In this document: positions 53,903 to 62,486 of the stretch, in pieces
How the letters are laid out: every line of letters begins with the position of its first letter
How positions within the stretch are numbered: the stretch's first letter is position 1
Assembly: GCF_005473905.2 (NCBI RefSeq)
Contig: NZ_CP061336.1
Span: forward strand, 3,216,501-3,280,500
Direction of reading: 5' to 3'
From: Ruminiclostridium herbifermentans
GTDB lineage: Bacteria > Bacillota > Clostridia > Acetivibrionales > DSM-1351
Length of the DNA stretch: 64,000 nucleotides
Translations under genes and position numbers: made by a program
The notes under the pieces: model-generated
Told to the model about the DNA's origin: nothing
Database searches by the model: none
The model's input: only the letters and a program-made list of their open reading frames with translations

Positions 53903-54883
53903 TCAATTAACCTTCTTATTCTTATTATCCTTCTCTTCATCATTATTATCAGGAAAGCCTATTAACTCGCCAATTATATATAGCGGCCTAGCCTTCACTT
54001 CCTCATATATTCTTCCCACATATTCTCCCATAATACCTAAAACAATGAGCATAACACCATTAAAAAACAAAGATACTGCCATTGAAGATGCCCATCCAGA
54101 TGCAACATCATTTTTTATAAACTTCTGTACTAAAACCACTATAAGATAGATAAAGCTAAAGGCTGAAATAATCATGCCAGTAAAGGTTGCCAGCTTTAAT
54201 GGTTTATATGAAAAAGAAAAAATGCCGTCTCCCGCAAGTTTTATCATTTTCTTGAGAGGATATTTTGTTTCTCCAGCAAACCTCTTTTCTCGTTTATATT
54301 CCACACTTGTCTGCTTAAAACCAACCCAACTCACCAATCCTCTAACATATCTTGAACGTTCAGGCAAACCCTTCATTGCATCACATACTTTTCTGTCTAT
54401 TAACCTAAAATCACCAACATCAACTGGAAGCTTTACATCCGTCATACGATCAAGAAATCTATAAAACATTTTTGCAGTAAACTTCTTAAAAAAGGTTTCA
54501 CCTTCTCTTTGTAATCTTTTTCCATATACTACCTCATAGCCCTCTTGCCACTTTTCAACCATTTGCAGAATAACCTCAGGAGGATCCTGCAAATCAGCAT
54601 CAATTATTACAACAGCATCACCCTTTGCATAATCCATACCAGCGGTAATGGCTATTTGATGGCCGAAATTTCTTGCAAAATTTATAATACGAACCTCTGG
54701 GTTATTCTTCGCAATTTGCCCAAGTTTGAAGTATGTGTTATCTTTACTTCCATCATTTATAAAAATGTATTCAACTTTCATAAAATAGTCCTTGAATACT
54801 TCAGATAATCTTCTAAATGTTTCATCTATAACTTCCTGCTCATTGTAAACAGGAACTATTATTGACAGCAGTTTTTGATGCAT
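53903..54883 (-). CDS. GT2-family polyprenyl-phosphate glycosyltransferase (DPM/GtrB-like)
   Basis: 326 residues. The GT-A domain (1-230) has SIIVPVYNEQEVIDETFRRL, the nucleotide acids in YIFINDGSKDNT and the DxD-like VIIDADLQDPPEVI; the block GDFRLIDRKVCDAM is typical of GtrB/ArnC proteins. Two C-terminal membrane helices (about 232-255 and 268-292) follow. It would load a sugar onto polyprenyl phosphate for the GT39-like enzyme just downstream. GAGGATAATT precedes the ATG. The gap to the downstream gene is 356 bases and holds repeat relics and the SD hairpin. Confidence 0.9.
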   Translation of the reverse strand: MHQKLLSIIVPVYNEQEVIDETFRRLSEVFKDYFMKVEYIFINDGSKDNTYFKLGQIAKNNPEVRIINFARNFGHQIAITAGMDYAKGDAVVIIDADLQDPPEVILQMVEKWQEGYEVVYGKRLQREGETFFKKFTAKMFYRFLDRMTDVKLPVDVGDFRLIDRKVCDAMKGLPERSRYVRGLVSWVGFKQTSVEYKREKRFAGETKYPLKKMIKLAGDGIFSFSYKPLKLATFTGMIISAFSFIYLIVVLVQKFIKNDVASGWASSMAVSLFFNGVMLIVLGIMGEYVGRIYEEVKARPLYIIGELIGFPDNNDEEKDNKNKKVN

Positions 54884-55367
54884 TTAAATTATCCTCACTC
54901 GTATTATAAAGTAGTAGTGTTTATAGTCCCTCTCCAAGGACTGTTTAAGGCTACTGTTCATAGCAGTTTTTACATTTTCTATAAGTATAATTAGTTGAGT
55001 TTTTCACAAAACACATTATAACATACTAGTCATTCTAATTTGTATAAATAAATTGAATAATCAACTCATTTTAATTATTATCAATATAATTAAAAAATAA
55101 TACATCCTCTCAAAAGTACTAAAGGTGAAATCCTCTCAGATTCCACCTTATAAACTAATTAAACATTGAATTGCAAGCGGATGCTATCAGCAGCTTGATT
55201 GCCTTGTTTTTAATATTATAATATTATCAATATGGCTGACTGATATATCAAACATATCAATCCAAAATCCACTCCGTTTGTTAATTGAGTAACACCACAT
55301 TATTACTAATATTATTAACATGCTCAACTTTCATTTAGCAGCTTGCAGCATCTTCATATTTTAATGC
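54884..55367. other. Intergenic region with a weak stem
   Basis: 484 AT-rich bases. AAGGTGAAATC (55122-55132) pairs with GATTCCACCTT (55139-55149), one mismatch, and may end thrS; it has no proper T-run on the minus side (TAGTACTTTTG). Nothing else is recognised. Confidence 0.4.
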
Positions 55368-57275
55368 TTATTTTGCCTTAGTTTTTATTTCTTCAACTAT
55401 TTTATTTACAAAATCCTGAACTGATAGTGCTCCAAGATCTCCTTCTTTTCTGGACCTTACAGCTACAGCATTGTTTTCCATCTCCTTATCACCAATTACT
55501 AGCATATAAGGTGTTTTTTCCATCTGAGCCTCTCTAATCTTATAGCCTATTTTTTCATTTCTTGTGTCAACTTCAACTCTAATATCATACTGTTCAAGTA
55601 TCTTTTTGACCTCATATGCATAGTCATGATGCTTGTCAACTAGTGGCAATATTTTAACCTGAACTGGTGAAAGCCATACTGGGAAGGCACCTGCAAAGTG
55701 CTCTGTCAAAATAGCAATAAACCTTTCAATACTTCCAAATACAACTCTATGAATCATTACTGGTCTATGCTTTTCTCCATCAGCACCAACATAGGTCAAA
55801 TCAAATCTCTCTGGCAAATTCATATCTAACTGTATAGTTCCGCACTGCCATGTACGTCCTATAGAATCTTCAAGGTGGAAGTCTATCTTAGGTCCATAGA
55901 AGGCACCGTCACCTTCATTTATTTTATAGTTTATACCTTTAGCTTCTAACGCTTCTTTAAGTCCAGTTGTAGATAATTCCCACATTTCATCTGAACCAAT
56001 TGATTTCTCTGGTCTAGTTGAAAGTTCAACATTATATTTAAATCCAAACACCTTATAGAAATCATCAATTAAGTTAATTACACCTGTTACCTCATCTTTA
56101 ATTTGCTCAGGTGTCATAAATATATGAGCATCATCTTGAGTAAAGCATCTTACTCTCATTAATCCATGCAGAGCCCCAGACAACTCATGTCTGTGTACAA
56201 GTCCAAGTTCACCCGCTCTTACTGGAAGATCTCTATATGAATGAAGCTTTCTTTTGTATACTAAAATACCTCCTGGACAGTTCATTGGTTTAATTGCAAA
56301 ATCCTGCTCATCTATTTCTACAGTATACATATTTTCTTTATAATTTTCCCAGTGACCTGATCTAATCCAAAGTTCCTTGTTTAGAATCATAGGTGTTTTA
56401 ATTTCCTGATATCCTGCTTTTTTGTGCTCACTGCGCCAAAAATCTTCAAGTAAATTACGAAGCACCATTCCTTTAGGCATGAAGAATGGGAATCCTGGTC
56501 CTTCATCTAATATGTCAAACAAATCCAATTCTTTTCCAAGCTTTCTATGGTCACGCTTTTTAGCCTCTTCCATTCTAAAAAGATATTCATCAAGCTGGCT
56601 TTTCTTAGGAAATGCAGTACCATATATTCTTTGAAGCATTTTATTTTTCTCATTACCTCTCCAATAAGCACCTGTAGCACTCATAAGCTTTATTGCTTTA
56701 ATTTTTCCAGTTGAAGGCAAATGAGGGCCAGCACATAGGTCTACAAAATCACCCTGCTTGTAAAAAGATATTTCTTCGTCTTCTGGCAAATCTCTAATAA
56801 GCTCTACTTTATATGATTCGCCTTTTTCTTCCATAAATTTGATAGCTTCATCTCTAGGAAGAGTAAATCTTTCTAATTGGAGATCCTCTTTTATAATATT
56901 CTCCATTTCTTTTTCAATTTTAATCAAATCATCAGGTGTATAATTCTTTTCTGTGTCAAAGTCATAATAAAAACCATTATCAATTGCAGGACCTATTGCT
57001 AGCTTAACATTTGGGAATAGTCTCTTTACAGCTTGAGCTAAAACATGTGATGTAGTATGCCTATAAGCTAACCTTCCGCCTTCGTCATCAAATGTCAAAA
57101 GGTTTAAATTACAATCTTCTTCAAGCTTGAAACCTAAATCTTTTACTTTTCCATCAACCTCACCTGCTAGTGCCACTCGAGCTAAACCTGCACTAATGCT
57201 TTCAGCAACTTCTTTTATTGTAATACCCTTTTGGTACTCTTTTGTGCTGCCATCCTTTAAAGTAATTTTTATCAT
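55368..57275 (-). CDS. thrS: Threonyl-tRNA synthetase
   Basis: 635 residues with the full bacterial layout: TGS domain (1-60), editing domain (about 60-225, with RHTTSHVLAQAVKRLF), class II catalytic core (KPMNCPGGILVY with the zinc Cys, HRHELSGALHGLMRVR, RPVMIHRVVFGSIERF) and anticodon-binding domain (LPLVDKHHDYAYEVK). GGAGGTATATGCT precedes the ATG. Expression is controlled by the T-box leader just upstream (57455-57775). It appears to be monocistronic. Confidence 0.97.
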   Translation of the reverse strand: MIKITLKDGSTKEYQKGITIKEVAESISAGLARVALAGEVDGKVKDLGFKLEEDCNLNLLTFDDEGGRLAYRHTTSHVLAQAVKRLFPNVKLAIGPAIDNGFYYDFDTEKNYTPDDLIKIEKEMENIIKEDLQLERFTLPRDEAIKFMEEKGESYKVELIRDLPEDEEISFYKQGDFVDLCAGPHLPSTGKIKAIKLMSATGAYWRGNEKNKMLQRIYGTAFPKKSQLDEYLFRMEEAKKRDHRKLGKELDLFDILDEGPGFPFFMPKGMVLRNLLEDFWRSEHKKAGYQEIKTPMILNKELWIRSGHWENYKENMYTVEIDEQDFAIKPMNCPGGILVYKRKLHSYRDLPVRAGELGLVHRHELSGALHGLMRVRCFTQDDAHIFMTPEQIKDEVTGVINLIDDFYKVFGFKYNVELSTRPEKSIGSDEMWELSTTGLKEALEAKGINYKINEGDGAFYGPKIDFHLEDSIGRTWQCGTIQLDMNLPERFDLTYVGADGEKHRPVMIHRVVFGSIERFIAILTEHFAGAFPVWLSPVQVKILPLVDKHHDYAYEVKKILEQYDIRVEVDTRNEKIGYKIREAQMEKTPYMLVIGDKEMENNAVAVRSRKEGDLGALSVQDFVNKIVEEIKTKAK

Positions 57276-57454
57276 AGCATATACCTCCGTTTTATTTTTC
57301 TTATCTATTTGTTAAAATTAAGTTGTTATATCATCCATTTACTAAAGCTTTCAAGTTAAAATAGATGTAGTGGAATTTTGCCTGTATAGAAATCCTGCTT
57401 TAATTTCCATAGCTTTTATCCATAGCTTTTAATAGTAGAACTTGTGTTATAATC

Positions 57455-57775
57455 ACCAAATAAAAAAAACCCGTCCATATATATAATATAAGGACGAGAG
57501 TTATTCTCGTGGTTCCACCCTACTTGCTGCTCATTTTGCACAAAATGTATTTATTGAATAAAAAAATTTTCATATTAATATTTCATTTTGATATTTTCAT
57601 ATCAATAAATTTATTAATAATCTGCATTTTGTACAAGGATTATAACGTAATCAACGATGTAGCTCAGAGGTGGTCTTCAGTAAAGCATAGGCTTGAACAC
57701 TTTCAGCTAATGTGCTCAATCTCTGAAGCCCTGTTTCTTACCTACTCTTCTCATCAACGCTAATTTCAATATTTA
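57455..57775 (-). promoter_or_regulatory. T-box leader of thrS
   Basis: Minus strand: the T-box TGGAACCACGAGAA (57517-57504) is followed by the terminator stem CGTCC...GGACG with CGTCCTTATATT and GGACGGG and a T8 run (57496-57462). Upstream stem I starts with AGCGTTGATGAG and AGTAGGTAAGAAAC, then has GGTCTTCAGT opposite; a candidate Thr specifier ACC lies in GAAGACCACC (about 57682-57673). Uncharged tRNA-Thr would favour readthrough into thrS. Confidence 0.9.
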
Positions 57776-58018
57776 AGTTAGTTTTAACATCTTCTATTAA
57801 TTATATTCTCACAATTTTACTGTGTCAATACCTCTTTAATTTGCATAATATTAGCAAAGGAAAGTTTGTATAATATTTGTAAACATAATAAAGCATACTG
57901 TGTTCTTCCTTACAAAAGTTTGTTTACAAATTAAATGCATGAATTAATTGATTAAATTTAAATGCATGAATTAATTAATTAATTAAATTTTAGTGCTAAG
58001 TTTGAGTTGGTTTTAGCT
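57776..58018. other. Intergenic region with short direct repeats
   Basis: AAATGCATGAATTAATT occurs twice (57931-57948 region and 57959-57976), followed by an AATT run. It should contain the thrS promoter. Nothing else is recognised. Confidence 0.4.
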
Positions 58019-58555
58019 TTATCCTTTAAACTTAATAGCGCGCTTCAGCACAGGCAGTACTATTAAGGCAAGAACACCACCTATAAGGGCAGTTATCAAT
58101 TGCGGAATGGAAAACATATTTGACACAACAATAGCCTTTTGTTCAGGAAGTTTCAAGAAAACAGGAATTGCAAGCTTGACAATCCCTAAATATAAGACTA
58201 AAAATTTAGCAACTGCTGCCACAATCAATGCAAGAACATATGACAACTTAAACTTTTCCATCTTACAATTTCCAATAATGTGCCACAGAATTATCAACAC
58301 AATATTACCCGCAATTATAAATGGAATTAACGACCAAAATGGTCCAATACCAAAAAGCTTTGCACACACAGGTGAAATTATCCCCACTGTTATTCCCGTA
58401 GACACGCCACAAGTCATAACTGAAACAATTAAAATCAAATTGACAATTGAACCAGTAACTAAGGTATTGCCAAGGGATGAAGTAGCAGCCTGCATCACAA
58501 TAAGTAAGGCTGTAAGTGCCGCTGTTCTTGTAATCCATAAAACTTTATTATTCAT
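58019..58555 (-). CDS. ECF transporter S component-like membrane protein
   Basis: 178 residues with five to six membrane helices. The N-terminal TRTAALTALLIVMQAATSSLG and the small-residue helix pattern (LVTGSIVNLILIVSVMTCG, SPVCAKLFGIGPFWSLIPF) are typical of substrate-binding S components of energy-coupling-factor vitamin transporters. The substrate cannot be read from sequence; no riboswitch is apparent upstream. AAAAGGAGTAC precedes the ATG. The shared ATPase/EcfT genes would be elsewhere. Confidence 0.8.
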   Translation of the reverse strand: MNNKVLWITRTAALTALLIVMQAATSSLGNTLVTGSIVNLILIVSVMTCGVSTGITVGIISPVCAKLFGIGPFWSLIPFIIAGNIVLIILWHIIGNCKMEKFKLSYVLALIVAAVAKFLVLYLGIVKLAIPVFLKLPEQKAIVVSNMFSIPQLITALIGGVLALIVLPVLKRAIKFKG

Positions 58556-58952
58556 AACTAAGTACTCCTTTTATGTAAATTTATATTTATACATATTAAT
58601 ATGTAAGCATTTTGTTGCCAGCTAATATAATTTTGAAATCCAATTCTCTAAGTACTAAACAGCTGTGCTAAATAATAATAAACATAATTTTCCATTTGGT
58701 AAATAAAAATTCTTATTTGTGTAATAATATAGTTATTATAACATTAATCACAAATTTATAAATAATTGTTTAGGCTTTTTTTGTTTTAATTTACTTGCTC
58801 AACTTTCCCAGTTGATAATTATATGGACTACTGAAATAGAAATCAAGTTAATTGTAATAGTTTAACTTTATGACAGACCAAAAACTTAGCATATTTGAAT
58901 TTTTTTAATAAAACACTGCCAAAAATACTATTTTATATTTTGGAGGTAATCA
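58556..58952. other. Divergent intergenic region
   Basis: 397 AT-rich bases between the ECF gene (minus) and the small plus-strand ORF. No stem, repeat or riboswitch was recognised. The SD for the small ORF is TTTTGGAGGTAAT at 58938-58950. Confidence 0.4.
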
Positions 58953-59102
58953 TTGAGAAATACAAGGTTCAAAAGACATAAAAAAAATAGACATAAAAGA
59001 AACATTAAATTATTGCTATTTGGGTTTATTATTCCTACATTAACTCTTCTAATTTCATATATTTTGATATCAATTTTTATAATTCCTATTTTAGATAAAT
59101 GA
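58953..59102 (+). CDS. 49-residue basic single-pass membrane protein
   Basis: TTG start just after a strong SD (GGAGGTAATCA, 58942-58952). The product has a very basic head (RNTRFKRHKKNRHKRNIK) and one membrane helix (LLLFGFIIPTLTLLISYILI) ending SIFIIPILDK. A terminator (59232-59263) follows 130 bases later on the same strand. Small proteins of this shape are often missed by annotation. I do not recognise a family; a spore- or envelope-related role would be a guess. Confidence 0.6.
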   Translation: MRNTRFKRHKKNRHKRNIKLLLFGFIIPTLTLLISYILISIFIIPILDK

Positions 59103-59231
59103 GGTGCATGTTAATTTTGTATAATATTTTGCTTATTTCGACTAAAATATCGTTCATTATACCAATTGATTTTTTACTGTAAAGCTATATAATAAATTTG
59201 AAAACTAAACGGTTTCTCCTTAAAATTATGT

Positions 59232-59263
59232 AAGACCGACCTTTGAGTCGGTCTTTTCTTTTT
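59232..59263 (+). terminator. Bidirectional-looking terminator
   Basis: AAGACCGAC (59232-59240) pairs perfectly with GTCGGTCTT (59247-59255), loop CTTTGA, followed by TTCTTTTT on the plus strand. It can end the 49-residue gene and, with a partly A-rich left flank, perhaps comEA. Confidence 0.88.
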
Positions 59264-59316
59264 AGCAGTATTATCTGGACTAATATCTGAGCGTTGTTAC
59301 CCTTAACTTTCATAAT

Positions 59317-60168
59317 TTATTCTATGCAAATAAAATCTTTGATTTTGTCAAAAGTTTTCTGTTTTATGCCAGTAATTTTCATAATATCTGTAAGTTTTTT
59401 AAAACCTCCATTCTTTTCTCTATAGGAAATTATTGCTTTAGCAGTAGCAGGCCCCACATTAGGCAGACTTTCAAGTTCGGACTGTGATGCCGTATTTATG
59501 TTAATTAAACTGCTTTCTTCTTTGCTGCCAGTCTTTGGGGCTTCAACAACACAGCCCATACTATCCTTAATTATATCTACACCACTATTTAATACATTTG
59601 AACTGCTATTCTCATCACTTTTAAAATTGGCAGAAACACTCGTTTTTTGTTGACTAACATTTGCTTTTGGCTTGTTAGAATCCACTTGTATATTGGCGTT
59701 CTCTTTTGAATTATTTTCAGAAATAATTTTATTGTCAGCAATATTTGAAACCTTTGCTTTTATTCTTAACATTGTGTTTTCATTTATTATGTAAGCCAAA
59801 TTAATATTTTCTAAATCAGCCTCTTCTGTAGCACCACCAGCCATCTTTATTGCATCGTCAATTACCTGCCCCTTTTTTATAGTAACTACGCCTGGTTTAT
59901 TTACACAGCCAACAACATATACCTTTATTTCTGGCTCTTCTTCCACTTTATCAAGTTCCTCAGAAGAATTAGTCTCACCTGATGACTCAACTTTCTCAGC
60001 TTTGACTACACTTGTGTTAGTTACTTCTATATCAGAACTAGATAATGGCTTATACACCTGCTTCAAAAAATATCCTAATCCCCCCAAACCAAGAATAAGA
60101 ATTATTGATACACTTATCAACAAAACTTTCTTAATGTAAATTTGCTTTCCGAATAATGTTATTTCCAT
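59317..60168 (-). CDS. comEA: ComEA-like competence protein (SLBB + helix-hairpin-helix)
   Basis: 283 residues from ATG 60168 (MEITLFGKQIYIKK). One membrane helix (about 15-34); an SLBB domain (about 80-138: IKVYVVGCVNKPGVVTIKKG then DDAIKMAGGATEEADLENIN); a long Ser/Asn/Lys-rich linker (about 140-220); and the C-terminal HhH2 DNA-binding domain with ININTASQSELESLPNVGPATAKAIISYREKNGGF. It acts as membrane receptor for DNA during uptake. The alternative ATG 60180 lies in the 3' arm of the hairpin that separates it from the SD (60216-60210). Other com genes are outside the window. Confidence 0.9.
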   Translation of the reverse strand: MEITLFGKQIYIKKVLLISVSIILILGLGGLGYFLKQVYKPLSSSDIEVTNTSVVKAEKVESSGETNSSEELDKVEEEPEIKVYVVGCVNKPGVVTIKKGQVIDDAIKMAGGATEEADLENINLAYIINENTMLRIKAKVSNIADNKIISENNSKENANIQVDSNKPKANVSQQKTSVSANFKSDENSSSNVLNSGVDIIKDSMGCVVEAPKTGSKEESSLININTASQSELESLPNVGPATAKAIISYREKNGGFKKLTDIMKITGIKQKTFDKIKDFICIE

Positions 60169-60216
60169 GTTTATATCCATTGCACATATGTAAATGCCAA
60201 TGGACTCATCACCTCC
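60166..60216 (-). promoter_or_regulatory. Hairpin-spaced Shine-Dalgarno, comEA (copy 4 of 4)
   Basis: Minus strand: GGAGGTG (60216-60210), ATGA, stem GTCCATTG/CAATGGAT (60205-60198, 60182-60175; 8 pairs), a loop with a further GCA/TGT pairing, ATAAAC, ATG 60168. Folded, the gap is 10 bases. The pairs differ from those before the phosphatase gene and trmR (CCATTG/CAATGG against CCATGT/ACATGG), i.e. compensatory changes. Confidence 0.6.
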
Positions 60217-60926
60217 TATATTTTTTATTTAACCTTTAATGAAATAAACAGAACAGAGCCTATTAATATCAGATTAGTAGCAGTATCAAATGGTAGACCT
60301 GAAATTTATACTGAAATTCATTTAGAATCTGATAAAATTAATTTGCTTATGAAGAATAGTTGTTTTTTCTGCTTTATAATGAAGCATATATGCTAATTGT
60401 AGGCGGCGGTATGATTAATTATGAATCAACCACTAATAAATCAACAAATATCTAGGTAGAAAACATTTAGACAAGCTTGTACAGAAGCGCAACTAAGCTA
60501 GTGCTTTGATTTTTCCTAAAAAATCAATAAAATAATTAACTTATCTTGTTGTACTAATTGATTTAAACAGGGTTTGAAGGTAATCAACTTAAAGTAAACA
60601 ACTTTTTATACTTGTGAGTCGGAACAACTTTGATAAATGGGATACTTAGAAAAAAAATTTTTGAAAAGAAATATGATAAAGAATTTATCATATATTGAAT
60701 AACTAACATATAGTATTATAGTATAATAATTGGTAAATATCTATAGAAAAATTAAATTTATGACACAAATTTTTTCTTATTAATTTTGAGTTTAAAAATA
60801 TGTTATTTTGCATTATAATATTTACTAGGTCCAACAAAAGAAAAATAACTAAATTAAAGAAGGCACTTAATCCATTCGAAAATTTATATGGAGTTTGGTG
60901 CATAACTATGAGGTATTAAATTAATT
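60217..60926. other. Intergenic region with a possible gene relic
   Basis: 710 bases. On the plus strand a frame ending at TAA 60394-60396 reads INRTEPINIRLVAVSNGRPE then IYTEIHLESDKINLLMKN, protein-like but without a start codon; an adjacent frame continues LIVGGGMINYES. It may be a decayed gene. The remainder is AT-rich with the dacF-like promoter; nothing else is recognised. Confidence 0.3.
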
Positions 60927-62234
60927 ATGAAAAAAGCAATTACCGCACTAATTATTTTATTAATTTTGTCATTTCAAGCTTCACCAGTCTTTTGTGCTTT
61001 AGATATTGATGCAGCTGCATACATATTAATGGATGCCAAAACAGGCAGTGTGCTTTATGAATATCAGCCAGATATCAGACTTCGACCAGCAAGTACGACA
61101 AAAATAATGACTGCACTTGTAGCACTAAAGAAAGGTGATTTGAGCCAAGTAATGACTGCAAGCAGCAAAGCTGTATCTGATATAGGCGTTGGTGGAATGA
61201 ATGTTGGCATCATGGTAGGAGAGCAGTTATCCTTAGACGACTTACTGCATGCTATGCTAATAGCATCAGCTAATGAGGCTGCAAATATTATTTCAGAAAA
61301 CATATATCCAAACCAGACTGATTTTATTAATGCTATGAATGAAATGGCAGTTCAAATTGGAGCTAAAAATAGTACATTTACAAATCCTTGCGGAATTGAT
61401 GAATATGAAAGAGATGCAAATCATTATTCTACCGCAAGGGACTTAGCAATTATTGCAAAGGAATGCCTTACACTACCAAAATTCAGAGATATTATCAGCC
61501 AAAAGCAGTTAAACTCACTTTCACCAACTAACAAGCATCAGAAGTGGAATGTTGTAAACAACACAAATAAGCTTTTAGGACAAACAATTAAATACGGTAT
61601 CAATGGAGAAAAACAATTTACAATAACAGGTTTAAAAACTGGCTCAACTATTCGTGCAGGCGCAAACTTTATATCATCAGCAGTTAATGACGATGGTTTT
61701 GAATTAATATCTGTAATACTCGGAGTTAATAATAAACCTGGCAGAACTGTATTTGATTTTACAGAAACCCTTTTAAAAGCTGGTTATGAAAACTTCTCTA
61801 ATCAATTGATTGTTGACAGGAATACTGTTATTAAAAATGTTCAAGTAGAAGACGCTGCTGACGATGGAAACCTTGCTCTTGTTACAAATGGTAAACTTGA
61901 AGCAGTATTACCTAATAATGAAAATGAATGGAATATAGAAAAAATAATAACGATAAATCAAAATTTAAAAGCACCAATTAAAAAGGGTGATATTTTAGGA
62001 AATATTGAATATAAAAAAGCAGGTATTTCAATCGGCAAAGTATCTATTGTTTCTTCACGAACAGTAGATCAAAGCTTAAAAGCTAAAATAGAAGATTATA
62101 TAAATAAAGTTATTGAAAATTCAATATTTAAATTTATTTTCATTGCATTAATTGTAGTGGTTTGCTTTTTAATCCTTCGAAAAATACTCCGAAAAATATC
62201 AAGGGCAAGAAACAGAAGAAGGCGACTACGATAA
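60927..62234 (+). CDS. D-alanyl-D-alanine carboxypeptidase (DacF/PBP5-type)
   Basis: 435 residues. Signal peptide 1-23; peptidase S11 domain with STTK (Ser56 nucleophile, Lys59), SAN (114-116) and KTG (237-239); a PBP5-type C-terminal beta domain (about 290-385); then a membrane helix (about 399-420) with a strongly basic tail (RKILRKISRARNRRRRLR). The membrane segment replaces the amphipathic anchor of typical PBP5. It trims the last D-Ala of peptidoglycan stems. The SD is GAGG, unusually far from the ATG. The next gene, on the same strand, is 252 bases on. Confidence 0.92.
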   Translation: MKKAITALIILLILSFQASPVFCALDIDAAAYILMDAKTGSVLYEYQPDIRLRPASTTKIMTALVALKKGDLSQVMTASSKAVSDIGVGGMNVGIMVGEQLSLDDLLHAMLIASANEAANIISENIYPNQTDFINAMNEMAVQIGAKNSTFTNPCGIDEYERDANHYSTARDLAIIAKECLTLPKFRDIISQKQLNSLSPTNKHQKWNVVNNTNKLLGQTIKYGINGEKQFTITGLKTGSTIRAGANFISSAVNDDGFELISVILGVNNKPGRTVFDFTETLLKAGYENFSNQLIVDRNTVIKNVQVEDAADDGNLALVTNGKLEAVLPNNENEWNIEKIITINQNLKAPIKKGDILGNIEYKKAGISIGKVSIVSSRTVDQSLKAKIEDYINKVIENSIFKFIFIALIVVVCFLILRKILRKISRARNRRRRLR

Positions 62235-62486
62235 CATTAATTTTATAATCTAAAACTTTAAGCTGGCAATAATTTAATTTAAAATTTTTTACTTCATATA
62301 TTGATTTAATCTAAATATACTTATATTATAGTATAGGATTGTACATTAACAAATGCAAACAAATGAAATTTATTTTTTGACTGGTATGTTATTTTAGAAA
62401 ATGTTATAGGTTAAGCTTTCTTTTGTATAATATTAGAGCCTTTTTCATCTCTGATAGTATTTGACTTTATTAAAAGGAGTGTAATT

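Noticed and set aside
58107-58625. 172-codon plus-strand ORF opposite the ECF S-component gene
   Set aside because: The minus frame has a strong SD and clear membrane-helix pattern; the plus frame is its shadow.
60703-60903. Minus-strand ORF of 66 codons upstream of the carboxypeptidase gene
   Set aside because: AT-rich, no ribosome site, lies in the promoter region of the plus-strand gene and has no protein-like pattern.
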